Program-made: the position numbers and the translations under genes
Assembly: GCA_026389845.1 (NCBI GenBank)
Contig: JAPLHB010000055.1
Span: forward strand, 1-64,000
Reading direction: 5' to 3'
Source of the DNA: Chloroflexota bacterium
Lineage (GTDB): Bacteria; Chloroflexota; Anaerolineae; CG2-30-64-16
Length of the DNA: 64,000 bases
Shown: positions 23,761-33,305 of the stretch, in pieces
How the letters are laid out: every line of letters starts with the position of its first letter
Numbering within the stretch: the first letter of the stretch is position 1
The notes under the pieces: model-generated
What the model was told of the DNA's origin: nothing
Seen by the model: the letters and a program-made list of their open reading frames with translations, nothing else
Database searches by the model: none

Positions 23761-23761
<1 letters not shown>
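23719..23761. terminator. Bidirectional terminator hairpin between convergent genes
   Basis: Perfect 20-bp arms (GCACGCTTCGGCGGCTGTGG and its complement) surround CCG. It lies between the ABC operon and the convergent ACR3 gene, overlapping the first base of the latter's stop codon. There is no clear U-run. Confidence 0.75.
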
Positions 23762-24840
<1,079 letters not shown>

Positions 24841-24841
24841 G

Positions 24842-24925
24842 TCAGTGTTCCTCCATGAGATAGGGTAGTTTATTCGCGATGCCGTCGCGCACCTGGCGGA
24901 AGACGGCAATGATCTTTTCTTCTTG
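24842..24925 (-). pseudogene. Arsenate-reductase-like C-terminal remnant
   Basis: The frame upstream of ACR3 reads [20 protein letters not shown] and ends EEH at a TGA that nearly touches the ACR3 ATG. The A-V-F-R-x-V-R-D-x-I pattern resembles the end of thioredoxin-dependent ArsC proteins. The catalytic N-terminus is absent, so this is only a tail. The assignment is tentative. Confidence 0.4.
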
Positions 24926-25102
24926 TCAAGTAGTCTGTCCCTGCTCCATGTGGCCGCGCAATGCCTTGCGCCCCACGGCCTGGACCTGGTCCCAGACGAC
25001 CTCTTTGAGAAAACGTAACGCCTCCTGGCCGTCACCATCCGCCAGGATCATCCGCACCTCGGCCTGTTGCTGTTCATCTAGTGTAATGGCGACCTTCGAC
25101 AT
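24926..25102 (-). CDS. Small hypothetical protein (58 aa)
   Basis: [20 protein letters not shown] continues into an amphipathic helical protein with GHMEQGQTT at the end. A strong GGAGGGGG precedes the ATG at 25102. It resembles the neighbouring 54-residue protein in pattern (LxExxEVxxxL then a helix ending in basic residues), suggesting ancient duplication. Function unknown. It ends in a TGA immediately followed in frame by the ArsC-like tail. Confidence 0.55.
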   Translation of the reverse strand: MSKVAITLDEQQQAEVRMILADGDGQEALRFLKEVVWDQVQAVGRKALRGHMEQGQTT

Positions 25103-25143
25103 GTGGCCCCCTCCCATGCTCGGATTTTTCAGGAGCGATCCCC

Positions 25144-25308
25144 TCACCCACAGCGCCGGCGCAGCGCGGCTTCGACCTTCTTGGCGATGATCTGCGTCAC
25201 GCAGCGGTAGATCTCCTGCGGGTCGTCACGCTGCGCCACGGCCAACACCTGCCACACCTCGGCCTCTTCCAGGATGATCAGGGTCTTCTCAACGCGTTCT
25301 TTGGCCAT
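25144..25308 (-). CDS. Small hypothetical protein (54 aa)
   Basis: The ATG at 25308 follows AGGAG and sits eight bases after the cysteine-desulfurase stop. The product MAKERVEKTLIILEEAEVWQ... ends KVEAALRRRCG. It is too short for domain assignment; the helical pattern parallels the 58-residue neighbour. It is probably cotranscribed with the desulfurase and the next small gene. Confidence 0.55.
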   Translation of the reverse strand: MAKERVEKTLIILEEAEVWQVLAVAQRDDPQEIYRCVTQIIAKKVEAALRRRCG

Positions 25309-25316
25309 GCTGACTC

Positions 25317-26308
25317 CTACAGGATACTGCGCAGCGACTCAGCCGCGTATTCGACATCGGCCGGCGTGGTGAAGTAGCCGGGGCTGAGCCGCAGCTGCGT
25401 CGGGCTAGTTCGGCCGGTCCCAACACCGTCAGGCCCGGCACGTCGCGCAGCGCGTCGATCAAGGTGGCGGTCAACGCCAGCTCGTGCTGGCGTATGCGCT
25501 CGACCCCCTGCTCCAACACGAAGCGCACCCCGGCCAGCAGCCCGGCGATGCCCGCTGCATTCTGCGTGCCGGCCTCCAGCCGGAGGGGCAGTGCCTCGGG
25601 CATGGTTTCCGGCGCTGATTCGATCCCCGACCCGCCCTCGATCCACGTTTCCAACTGAACGCCGGGGCGCACGATCAGCCCACCGGTGCCATGCGGCCCG
25701 TACAGCCCCTTGTGACCGGGGAAGGCCAGCAGGTCGATGTGCATGGACTCCATGTCTATCGAATACGCGCCAGCCGTCTGCGCGGCGTCCACCAGGAAGA
25801 GGATACCGTGGGTGCGCGCGATTGCGCCGATAGCGGCGACCGGCAGGAGGGTACCCAGGACGTTGGAGGCGTGCAGCATAACAATCAGGCGCGTGTTAGG
25901 TTGGATGGTCGCTTCGACAGCGGCGGGATCCAGCGCCCCGTCGGGCGCACAGGGGACGGCAGTGACGGCGACACCGCGGCGCTCCAACGCCTTGAGCGGC
26001 CGCCATATCGCGTTATGCTCGATGGACGACGTAATGACGTGGTCGCCGGGGTGCAGGATGCCCTTCAGCGCCATGTTGATCGCCTGTGTGGCGTTCATAG
26101 TGAAGGCGATGCCGGCCGGGTTGGGCGCGTTGAAAAGCTGCGCGAGCGCCGCCCGCGCCTCATCGGCGATGCGGGCAGCTTCCTCCTCGCGCCAATGTCC
26201 GCCGCGGCCAGGGGTGGCGCCCACCTCGCGCATGAAGTGCTCCACGGCCAGGTACACCGCCTCCGGCTTGGGCCAGCTCGTCGCAGCATTATCCAGGTAA
26301 ACGCTCAT
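25317..26308 (-). pseudogene. Cysteine desulfurase family (EF2568-like), internally deleted and frameshifted
   Basis: This PLP-dependent class V aminotransferase-fold protein starts MSVYLDNAATSWPKPEAVYL, with TSSIEHNAIWRPLKALE, the PLP-Lys region FPGHKGLYGPHGTGGL and GTQNAAGIAGLLAGVRF. After GLTVLGPAELAR the frame breaks: a different frame supplies TQLRLSPGYFTTPADVEYAA to the stop. Homologues have about 55 residues between these blocks, including the substrate-persulfide cysteine loop (RAGLHCAP type), so that segment is deleted. From memory, this subfamily is linked by comparative genomics to selenium-dependent molybdenum hydroxylases. It is either a dead gene or an assembly collapse. Confidence 0.75.
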
Positions 26309-26414
26309 GGTCCAGTTCCTCAGCGGTTGGTAGGGGCATCCCATGCCGTTCGGCAGCCGCGCGCACCTTGGGCACAACCACGTCGAGAAGTATCACCTTC
26401 TCTTCAGTAGGCAT
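26289..26414 (-). CDS. Possible small protein (41 aa) overlapping the desulfurase start
   Basis: ATG at 26414 to TAA at 26289 encodes MPTEEKVILLDVVVPKVRAA and RHGMPLPTAEELDHERLPG. It overlaps the desulfurase ATG by 20 bp. The ribosome site is weak. Codon use is protein-like, but no family is known to me. Confidence 0.35.
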   Translation of the reverse strand: MPTEEKVILLDVVVPKVRAAAERHGMPLPTAEELDHERLPG

Positions 26415-26480
26415 CCAGGTGAATTATTAGTTCAATCGGCACTGAAGTATGTGTGCAAAAAAATACCGCTGCTGACGTTG

Positions 26481-27149
26481 TTAGCTATGCGCCGCCGTGC
26501 AGCGAAGCACCTCGGAAATCGCCTTTGCCAAGACGGAATCCACCTCTATCGAGCGGGTGGACGGTTTGCCGGTTGCTGGACTGAGTGCCAATGCTTTCGC
26601 CGCGTCGACCACCCAGGGCATTGCCAACTCGGGAGAAATCTTGCCGGTGTCGATTACCAGATCGAAGGCGTGGATGGCGTCCCACGGCACGCCGTAGAAG
26701 TTCTCCACAAAAGCCGTCCGCACTCTGTCGCCCTCTTTGACGACCGCCGCTGCCTGCTCGGCCGTCATCTTCTGCTCCGCCGCCACGCGCTCGATCCGAA
26801 CCGCGAGAGGCGCTTGCAGACGCACATGAAGAACATCGGCATAGTCCGTCAAGACTGCAAAACCGCTGCGCCCCTGGATCACCACGTTGCCATGCTGCGC
26901 CACAGCCTGCACAACCTGGTTGAGCATGGCCACCATCGCGCTGCGGCGCTGATCGCGGAGCGAATTGAAACCTTCCCAAAACCCCGGTCGGGTTTCATAC
27001 TCCCGAGCGAACTCAACCATGCCGTACTGGCTGAGCAGGGTGACGATTTCCTCCTTGCACACGCAGTGGTACCCCAACGCTTGGGCGATTCTCTCACCGA
27101 AGTCGTCGCCCACGCTGCCGAATTCTCTGGAGATGGTTATCACAGACAT
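26481..27149 (-). CDS. Cytidylate kinase-like family protein
   Basis: The 222-residue P-loop-type protein begins MSVITISREFGSVGDDFGER, where the usual GSGG nucleotide loop of cytidylate kinases is degenerate. It continues with NVVIQGRSGFAVLTDYADVL, VRLQAPLAVRIERVA and a lid-like EGDRVRTAFVENFYGVPW. Such proteins are widespread 'cytidylate kinase-like' enzymes of unproven substrate and need not phosphorylate CMP. It stands alone, upstream of the desulfurase group on the same strand. Confidence 0.8.
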   Translation of the reverse strand: MSVITISREFGSVGDDFGERIAQALGYHCVCKEEIVTLLSQYGMVEFAREYETRPGFWEGFNSLRDQRRSAMVAMLNQVVQAVAQHGNVVIQGRSGFAVLTDYADVLHVRLQAPLAVRIERVAAEQKMTAEQAAAVVKEGDRVRTAFVENFYGVPWDAIHAFDLVIDTGKISPELAMPWVVDAAKALALSPATGKPSTRSIEVDSVLAKAISEVLRCTAAHS

Positions 27150-27590
27150 CGGTTCGCCTCCTGTTTTATCAGAATGCGCTCTCGAAGAACTTGAGCCGAG
27201 CGGTTCGATGTTGAAACCGCAGACAGAGACTGGGGGATGACTATCGCCGCGGCAAGGTGTCCTGCGGTCTGGTCGGTCTGCTCGATGCTGACCTGGAATC
27301 TCTGACCCTCCAAGGCCCTCGCCCTGGCTGACTTGGTCCGGGTTGGTGTATTGTTATGACCACTTACTGCCGCGCTGCTGGCCGAAGTTGACGCCAATGC
27401 GTTGCGCTGTCCACGCGTCATGCCAACTTGGCCGCGGATTTCCGGAGCCATGTAGCAAAGAAGGTCGCGCTGTGGCGCCCAGAGCCGTCGACCCCATGCC
27501 GTGCTGCCTTCATGCTGGGGCGCTTGCGTGGTCCCAATGCAGTCCCACCGACTGCCAGCAGTCGAACAGCGGCTCGACTCGTTGTACGGG
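27150..27590. other. Gene-poor stretch with decayed sequence
   Basis: Open frames on both strands look non-native. A minus-strand patch near 27540-27570 (RVEPLFDCWQSVGLHWDHAS) could be transposase-derived but is too short to assign. Nothing else was recognised. Confidence 0.35.
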
Positions 27591-28334
27591 CTAGCTCTCC
27601 AGCACGAGCTGGGCGATTCTATCAAGCTTCGAGATTAGGCGCTTGCGTTCGGCGCCGATGCGACAGGCAGCCACACCTAGGATCCTGAGCAGATGGAGCA
27701 TCTTATCCAGGTGGGCATGATCGAGCCGGTGAATCGTCGGGTACGCTTCTTGCAGGCGGGACAAGGGAAGACCGCATGCTTCAGCCAGCTCTGCCAACCG
27801 CTCCGGCCGCTCCTCAGCCGGATCGGTGTCACTGAGCGCCTGACCGGCGATAACCGCGGCCAGCGGTTGGTCCTCGACGTGAATGATCGTGCGGGCATAG
27901 AGCAGGCCGGCGTGGCAACGGTGCAGGCGGGGGGCGCTGTCCACGCCGCCGGCAAGAGCAGCCCACGACTTGAGGCAGCGTCGATGACCCTCTTCGGAGG
28001 CGAGGATCAGGTCGCAGAAGGCGCAGCCGTTGGTGAAATCCGTCAGGGGCTGGACTTCTGGGTCAACGATAATGGCCGCGACCCCGGCTGCTTCGGTAAA
28101 GAGCTGCTGCATAGCCTGCAAGCAGGGCAGCGGCAGCGTGGGCGGCGCGCCGGGGGCGGCGCCGCTGACGCCTGACTCAGGGGCGACCATCTGCCTGACA
28201 TCATCTTCGCGAAAACGCCACTGGCCGCCGACCTTGACGCCGTTCAGCCGCCCGCTGTGGAGCATGCGATAGATCGTGATGCGGTCGACCTGCAGCCGCT
28301 CTTGGAGCTGCCGTGCTGTAAGATACTTCTCCAT
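27591..28334 (-). CDS. Excisionase-type HTH protein with PocR sensory domain
   Basis: The 247-residue protein has an N-terminal MerR/excisionase-like HTH (MEKYLTARQLQERLQVDRIT, LHSGRLNGVKVGGQWRF) and a PocR domain (about 75-210; FTNGCAFCDLILASEEGHRR, CHAGLLYARTIIHVEDQPLA), a ligand or redox sensor with conserved Cys/His. The start at 28334 fits the HTH; the longer open frame is rejected. It closes the minus-strand array and is probably one of its regulators. Confidence 0.8.
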   Translation of the reverse strand: MEKYLTARQLQERLQVDRITIYRMLHSGRLNGVKVGGQWRFREDDVRQMVAPESGVSGAAPGAPPTLPLPCLQAMQQLFTEAAGVAAIIVDPEVQPLTDFTNGCAFCDLILASEEGHRRCLKSWAALAGGVDSAPRLHRCHAGLLYARTIIHVEDQPLAAVIAGQALSDTDPAEERPERLAELAEACGLPLSRLQEAYPTIHRLDHAHLDKMLHLLRILGVAACRIGAERKRLISKLDRIAQLVLES

Positions 28335-28354
28335 CTGGTGGCCTCTTACGTCAT

Positions 28355-28927
28355 TCAGAGGGCGTTCAGGTTGCGCTCGCCGGGTATGTCGCCAGCCTGC
28401 TCCAGCATGTCCGCCAGCGCTTGGCGCTGCGCGGCGTAGGCCGGATCGGCCAACGACGGACACTGCTCGGGCCGATGGCGGCTCTCCAGCAGGCCGAACG
28501 CGAAGGCCATGCAGGTGGCCTCGCCGCACGCCCGGCAGTTGGTGCGCGGCAGCAGCTCATAGACATCCAGCGGCCGCGGCACGAGCCGGCCTTCGTGCCG
28601 CGGCTGGATCTCATCTCGCCGCGTCCACGTGCGATTGAGCAAGTCGCGCATCGCCGCCAGCAGCGCCAGGCCTTCCTCTACATCAGCCACCTGGGTGATC
28701 ATCACCTTATCCGGGTAGAGCGTGATCAGCCCGGGCCGCCGGCGCAACGTCATCACACCGCTGAAAGAATGATAGCTGACGACGTTGGGAAGGATCGCGT
28801 TCAGCAGCGGCAGCACGCCGTCAAGCGTTGCGTCGGTCTCGCCGATCACGATGATCTTGCCGGGATCGGCCAGGCAGGGCAAAGTCTTGACCAGGCGGAT
28901 GCCGCCAACCAGCTCCATGGATTCCAT
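28355..28927 (-). CDS. 4Fe-4S domain protein (CFeSP-type Cys motif)
   Basis: The 190-residue protein has a C-terminal four-cysteine motif LLPRTNCRACGEATCMAFAF followed 17 residues later by QCPSLAD, as in the [4Fe-4S] domain of corrinoid/CODH-associated proteins. The N-terminal part (PGKIIVIGETDATLDGVLPL) has no named domain. A paralogue with the same layout is at 33831. It starts nine bases after the CcdA stop. Confidence 0.75.
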   Translation of the reverse strand: MESMELVGGIRLVKTLPCLADPGKIIVIGETDATLDGVLPLLNAILPNVVSYHSFSGVMTLRRRPGLITLYPDKVMITQVADVEEGLALLAAMRDLLNRTWTRRDEIQPRHEGRLVPRPLDVYELLPRTNCRACGEATCMAFAFGLLESRHRPEQCPSLADPAYAAQRQALADMLEQAGDIPGERNLNAL

Positions 28928-28936
28928 CGCCCCCAA

Positions 28937-29611
28937 TCACGATATCCAAATCAGATAAAGCGCCACGCCAATGATGATGAGGCCGCTGACCTTCTCCAGC
29001 ACCCCCGTCCAGCGACCGAACGTCCGGAATCCCTTCAGCGCGCCGGTGAAGGTGCCGGCCGCCACGATCGGCACCCCGCGGCCCAGCGCGTAGACGAACA
29101 AGAGCAGCGCGCCGTAGGCGACTGCCCCTTCGGCCATCACATACGTCAGGATCGCGGCCAGCACCGGTGTGGCGCACTGGGAGGAAACTAATCCCGACAC
29201 CAGCCCCAACGCCAACGCACCCGGCACGCCGCGCCAGGTCATCTTCTGCCGCTGGGCGGCCAGGAAGTCGGGCATGGGCAGGTGGATCAACCCCAGCAGT
29301 TGCAGGCCGATCAGAATGCAGATGCCGGCCACAATGTAGTAAAACCACTTGTGCCCCGCGCCCACCAGCCCGCCCACAAACGAGACGATCACCCCCAACA
29401 GCATGAAGGTGAGCGCTAGGCCGGTGGCGAACGTGGCCGAGAGCACGAAGCTGCGCCCGCGCGACAGGTCGCGGCTGCCGCCCACGTAGCCGACGATCAA
29501 CGGGATCATCGTCATGTTGCACGGCCCGATGCTGGTCAGCACGCCGCCGGCGAACACCAGGATCAGCGCCAGGGGTGAGAGGTGCTGGATGACGGAGAAG
29601 TCCCAGTCCAC
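28937..29611 (-). CDS. CcdA-type transmembrane thiol-disulfide transporter
   Basis: The 224-residue protein has six helices of the DsbD-beta/CcdA family, moving reducing equivalents across the membrane. The two catalytic cysteines are seen in LTSIGPCNMTMIPLIVGYVG (helix 1) and LVSSQCATPVLAAILTYV (helix 4). It is adjacent to a thioredoxin-like protein (one base apart), a typical partner that would receive electrons outside the cytoplasm. Confidence 0.9.
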   Translation of the reverse strand: MDWDFSVIQHLSPLALILVFAGGVLTSIGPCNMTMIPLIVGYVGGSRDLSRGRSFVLSATFATGLALTFMLLGVIVSFVGGLVGAGHKWFYYIVAGICILIGLQLLGLIHLPMPDFLAAQRQKMTWRGVPGALALGLVSGLVSSQCATPVLAAILTYVMAEGAVAYGALLLFVYALGRGVPIVAAGTFTGALKGFRTFGRWTGVLEKVSGLIIIGVALYLIWIS

Positions 29612-29612
29612 G

Positions 29613-30097
29613 TCAGCCCCCCAGGCCGCGCTGGCGTAGGAAGGTGCGGAACGCGTCCGGCTGCATCAGGCCGACGTTCTGCGCTGACTGACCCTCCTTG
29701 TTGAACACCACGACGGTCGGGATGTAGCGCAGCCCCAGCTTTTGCATCAACGGGCCGTTGGCGTCGTCGTAGACATCCACATCCACCAGGGTCACTTGGC
29801 CGGCAAACTCCGGATAGACCTGGTCCACCACCTTCATCATGTCGATGCAGGACTGGCAGCTCGTGGAGTGCATGAACACCAGGGCCGGTTTGCCCTGCGC
29901 CACTGGCTGCTGCCTTGCACGGTCGAGAGCGCCACGGCCTCCTGCGGCCGATCCTTCAGCAAGATAATGCCCAGGACGACCACCACAATGCTGGCGATCA
30001 CCAGCACCGTCAGGAACGCGCTCGGTTTTGTGGCGGCCGGTTTAGCCTTCGCCTGCGCTTGGCGGGGCAGCGCCGCGGTTTTGTGTTTTGGTGACAT
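29613..30097 (-). pseudogene. Membrane-anchored thioredoxin-family protein, one-base frameshift
   Basis: The N-terminal frame (ATG 30097) gives a charged stretch, the helix AFLTVLVIASIVVVVLGIIL and LSTVQGSSQ. The C-terminal frame gives VAQGKPALVFMHSTSCQSCI, a thioredoxin fold with CxxC active site SCQSC, and YIPTVVVFNKEG with the cis-Pro. A single-base change around 29905 separates them, so the full protein would be about 160 residues with an extracytoplasmic thioredoxin domain paired with CcdA. It could be a sequencing error or a real lesion. Confidence 0.75.
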
Positions 30098-30114
30098 CGC
30101 GTGGCTCTGGCTCC

Positions 30115-30318
30115 CTACCGCATCTCTATCGCGCTGCCACAACACTCTTGCGCGCATTGCCCGCAGCCGTCACACTTGTCGTAGTCAAAAACGATGACCC
30201 CGCCCAGCGGCTCATGCTCATCGGCTACGTAGCGTATGGCCTCACGTGGGCAGGCCGGAATCGCTTTGCATAGTGTGTCCTGCGCCGGACAGCGGCGCTT
30301 GATTATGAATGGTTGCAT
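30115..30318 (-). CDS. Small 4Fe-4S ferredoxin-like protein
   Basis: The 67-residue protein contains one clear CxxCxxCxxxC cluster motif (KCDGCGQCAQECCGSAI) and an N-terminal half (RCPAQDTLCKAIPACPREAI) with cysteines spaced less regularly, as in divergent dicluster ferredoxins. It is a cytosolic electron carrier within the array, between the thioredoxin and NifX-like genes. Confidence 0.8.
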   Translation of the reverse strand: MQPFIIKRRCPAQDTLCKAIPACPREAIRYVADEHEPLGGVIVFDYDKCDGCGQCAQECCGSAIEMR

Positions 30319-30354
30319 TCCTTTGACTCCTGTGCTCGGGAGGCGAAGGCCGGT

Positions 30355-30747
30355 TTAGTGCAAGCGCTCGGTGTGGTTCGTCAGCGTGCCGGCCAGGTAA
30401 GCCGCGACGGCTTCGTCAACGGCTGCGATGTCTGTGATGACCGGCTGGATGCCGGCCTGCACCAGGCTTTGGAATGCGCCCATCCCCATACCACGCGCCA
30501 GAAGTACCTGACAATCAGCGATCGGGGCCGCCATGCGGCCGTGGGTATCTTGGGAAGCCGCATCGAAGCCGTGGGCTTGCCCCTCGACGTGAACGTGCCC
30601 GCCGGCGCCCCGGCCGTGAGCGACCTTCTCACGCTGTTCGCGGCCCACCACCTGCCCATCCTCAACCGTCAGAACGACATAGTACGGGGCGCGACCGAAA
30701 TGCTGGCTGATGGTTACGCCATCTTCGGTGACTGCTGCGATCTTCAT
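30355..30747 (-). CDS. NifX/NifB-like dinitrogenase cofactor-biosynthesis domain protein
   Basis: The 130-residue protein has MKIAAVTEDGVTISQHFGRA, YYVVLTVEDGQVV, ADCQVLLARGMGMGAFQSLV and GIQPVITDIAAVDEAVAAYL, the fold of NifX, NafY and MTH1175-like proteins that bind metal clusters. A His-rich segment (HGRGAGGHVHVEGQAHG) may chelate metal. Its start codon directly follows the FmdE stop. Confidence 0.88.
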   Translation of the reverse strand: MKIAAVTEDGVTISQHFGRAPYYVVLTVEDGQVVGREQREKVAHGRGAGGHVHVEGQAHGFDAASQDTHGRMAAPIADCQVLLARGMGMGAFQSLVQAGIQPVITDIAAVDEAVAAYLAGTLTNHTERLH

Positions 30748-31353
30748 CTAGCTCTTCTCCGCGCACGGCATGCAGACGATCTGCCCGTTCTTGACGCGGG
30801 CATAGCGCTCGACCGCCACCTCGCCGCATGCGGCGCAAATGATGGTGTTGAAGTCGTGCGGCCGGCCGGCGGGCAGCTTAGTCTCGGTGACCGGCCCGAT
30901 TTTGAACAAATCGGCGTCGGCCGCGTCCAGGATGAAGTCAATGTTCGGCTCCACCAGCGCGAGGTCAATCTTGGAGGCGGGCACGCCCCGCTTGCGATAC
31001 TGGATGAACTCCGATTCCTGGTTGCGCTTGATGACCTCGTTGCGGGTGGCGACGCGCACGCTGCGGCCAGTCTTGTTGTCCACCAGGGTCAGCACAAACT
31101 TGCCGTAGCCCAGCTTGCGGATGTTGCCCTTGCCGAAGGTGCAGCCGGTCGCCATCTGGATACCGTCGGCGTAGCAGGTGGCGCAGTGCTCGCTGTCAAT
31201 CTCCACCAACGCGGTCAACTGGCCGTCGGCCGCGCGCGGCACGCCCAGTGTCTCCAGCGCAGCCAGGCCGGCGCGCAGCCCCATCGGCATGGCGGGACAC
31301 TTGTGGCCATGTAACAGCAGGCCAGCCTTGTACAGTTCGTCGTTCTTGTCCAT
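30748..31353 (-). CDS. FmdE family protein, copy 1
   Basis: The 201-residue FmdE/TraR-like protein has an N-terminal domain with LLLHGHKCPAMPMGLRAGLA and CATCYADGIQMATGCTFGKG, and a C-terminal zinc ribbon CAACGE...CMPCAE. FmdE-fold proteins accompany molybdenum/tungsten enzymes, but a biochemical activity is not settled. A paralogue lies at 37042. It begins about 70 bp after the TauE gene, with a palindrome between. Confidence 0.88.
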   Translation of the reverse strand: MDKNDELYKAGLLLHGHKCPAMPMGLRAGLAALETLGVPRAADGQLTALVEIDSEHCATCYADGIQMATGCTFGKGNIRKLGYGKFVLTLVDNKTGRSVRVATRNEVIKRNQESEFIQYRKRGVPASKIDLALVEPNIDFILDAADADLFKIGPVTETKLPAGRPHDFNTIICAACGEVAVERYARVKNGQIVCMPCAEKS

Positions 31354-31375
31354 GAGTTGTCTCCCTGTTAAGTTG

Positions 31376-31410
31376 GAGACCTTCGAAGTCTCCGAGACCT
31401 CGAAGGTCTC
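31376..31410. repeat. Short palindrome, GAGACCTTCGA family, copy 1
   Basis: GAGACCTTCGA and TCGAAGGTCTC are exact 11-bp arms. It lies between the TauE and FmdE genes. A relative is at 37006-37038, just upstream of the second FmdE gene's stop, so both copies flank fmdE-type genes. Confidence 0.75.
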
Positions 31411-31421
31411 GCTAATGACGT

Positions 31422-32177
31422 CTATTTGACCAGATCAAAAATCATCTTGGCGGCGATCAGCCACAGCAGCACGCCGATCACCTTTTTGAGTTGTGCGCTC
31501 GACAGTTTGGTCTTCATCAACTGCGAGCCGACGATCGAACCGGCGGCAGCCATGACCGCCATGATGCCGATGAAGAACGGGTCCAGTCCGCCCAGGGTGG
31601 CGTGGCCCAGGAAGCCTGACAGCGACGAGAAGACCACCACCAGCGCCGTCGTGCCCGCGGCCGCCTTGGGATCCAGCCCCAGCCAGTTGAGCACCGGCAG
31701 GATGAAGTTGCCGCCGCCGACTCCCAGCAGCCCGCCCAGGAAGCCGGCGACGCTGCCCACGCCGGCCCCCGCGCTGACCTCGACCGCCCGGCTCAATGCC
31801 CGCGCACGTTTTTTGGCCCGGTAGAACAGCATCATGAACCCAGCAAACACCAGGAAGGCGGCCAACAAGCCCAGCAGCAGCCGCTTGTCCACGTGCGGCG
31901 TCAGCCGCGCGCCGAACGGCGAGAGGATCACGGCGACGATCAGCACCGGCAGTCCGACCCGGAAGTTGATCAGTTTGCCGCGCCAGTAGTTGACCGTGGC
32001 GAACAGCAGACTGACCACGTTCAGCAGCAGCGCGGTCGGCGTGGCTTCGGCCAGCGGCACGCCCAGGTAGTAGAAGAACGGCACGAACAGGAACGCCGCG
32101 CCCAGCCCGGCCATGGCCAGCAGGCCGGAGAAGACGAACACCAGCACGGCGCTGACAATGTAAACGACAGGCGTCAT
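31422..32177 (-). CDS. TauE/SafE family permease
   Basis: The 251-residue membrane protein has about eight helices. TauE/SafE members move sulfite, sulfoacetate or other organosulfur anions. Duplicated motifs are GLGAAFLFVPFFYYLGVPLA and GGLLGVGGGNFILPVLNWLG. In this thiol-rich array a sulfur or selenium oxyanion would be a reasonable cargo, but that is inference. Confidence 0.88.
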   Translation of the reverse strand: MTPVVYIVSAVLVFVFSGLLAMAGLGAAFLFVPFFYYLGVPLAEATPTALLLNVVSLLFATVNYWRGKLINFRVGLPVLIVAVILSPFGARLTPHVDKRLLLGLLAAFLVFAGFMMLFYRAKKRARALSRAVEVSAGAGVGSVAGFLGGLLGVGGGNFILPVLNWLGLDPKAAAGTTALVVVFSSLSGFLGHATLGGLDPFFIGIMAVMAAAGSIVGSQLMKTKLSSAQLKKVIGVLLWLIAAKMIFDLVK

Positions 32178-32186
32178 GGCAGCACC

Positions 32187-33242
32187 TCACAGCACCAGAT
32201 TGAACAGGTAGCCGGTGATGATGATCGCCAGCGCCACCACACCGATGAAGACGGCGATCAGTTGCGGCTTCAGCACCCGGCGCAAGATGATCGTCTCGGG
32301 CAAGCTCAGCCCCACGACCGACATCATGAAGGCCAGCACGGTGCCCAGGCTGGCGCCCTTCTCCATCAGCGCGCTGACGATGGGGATGACCCCTGCGGCG
32401 TTGGAGTAGAGCGGGATGCCCAACAGCACGGCCGCCGGCACGCTCCACCACGCCTGCTTGCCCATGATGCCAGCCAGGGCGCTCTCGGGTACGAAGCCGT
32501 GGATTGCGGCGCCCACTGCAATGCCGACCACCACGTAGAGCCAGACCTTGCCGACGATTTCCTTCACGCTTTCCCACGCGCGGCCGATGCGCTCCGGCCA
32601 GGTGAGCTGCTCGCCCGGCCCGCTTTCCGCCATCTGAAGCTGCCAGACGAAGTCCTCGACGTAGCGCTCCAGGCGCAGCCGGCCGATGATGATCCCTGCC
32701 ACGGTGGCAATCACCAAGCCCGAAGCGATGTACAGCCCCGCCACGCGCCAGCCGAAGAGGCCGTAGAGCATGATGACCGCCACTTCGTTGATGGTCGGCG
32801 CCGCGATCAGGAAGGAGAAGGTGACGCCCAGCGGGATGCCCGACTCGACGAAACCGATGAAGAGCGGCACCGCCGAGCAGGAGCAAAACGGGGTGACGAT
32901 GCCGAGCATCGCCGCCAGCACGTTGCCCAGCCCCTGGCGTTTGCCGCCCAACAGCGCCCGCGTGCGCTCGGCGCTGAAGAAGGTGCGCACGATGCTGATC
33001 AGGAAAATCATGCCGGAGAGCAAGAGCAGGATCTTGGGCACGTCGTAGAGGAAGAAGGCCACCGAATCACCCAGGTGCGAGCCGCGCGCCAGGCCGATTA
33101 CGTTGTAGGTCAGCCACTGGGTCACCGGCGGCAGTGCCGTGTAGGCCGCCCACCAGGCCAGTGCAGCAGCGGCCAGTTTCGCCAGCGTCCCCAGATCGCC
33201 GCGCGTGACGCGCGGCCGAGGCGCGATCGTTTCAGTTGTCAT
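32187..33242 (-). CDS. Permease of the DUF318/ArsP-like family
   Basis: The 351-residue protein has eight helices and the diagnostic VTPFCSCSAVPLFIGFVESG with its CSC motif, plus PTINEVAVIMLYGLFGW and LYSNAAGVIPIVSALMEKGA. Relatives include ArsP (organoarsenical export) and SO_0444-type Cu/Zn exporters. It is followed 63 bp upstream by a small CxxC protein, a frequent partner of these permeases. The cargo is unknown. Confidence 0.88.
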   Translation of the reverse strand: MTTETIAPRPRVTRGDLGTLAKLAAAALAWWAAYTALPPVTQWLTYNVIGLARGSHLGDSVAFFLYDVPKILLLLSGMIFLISIVRTFFSAERTRALLGGKRQGLGNVLAAMLGIVTPFCSCSAVPLFIGFVESGIPLGVTFSFLIAAPTINEVAVIMLYGLFGWRVAGLYIASGLVIATVAGIIIGRLRLERYVEDFVWQLQMAESGPGEQLTWPERIGRAWESVKEIVGKVWLYVVVGIAVGAAIHGFVPESALAGIMGKQAWWSVPAAVLLGIPLYSNAAGVIPIVSALMEKGASLGTVLAFMMSVVGLSLPETIILRRVLKPQLIAVFIGVVALAIIITGYLFNLVL

Positions 33243-33305
33243 GTTGGTGCTCCAGCGAAGTTGCCTTGAAAATCAGGCCACGAATTGACACGAAAAAAAC
33301 GCCGC

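Noticed and set aside
24842..25102. In-frame UGA joining the 58-residue protein to the ArsC-like tail as a third selenoprotein
   Set aside because: The residues around the UGA do not match a catalytic Cys site, and the nearest downstream hairpin (GCCGTC/GACGGC) has a 15-base loop, so no SECIS of the right kind is present.
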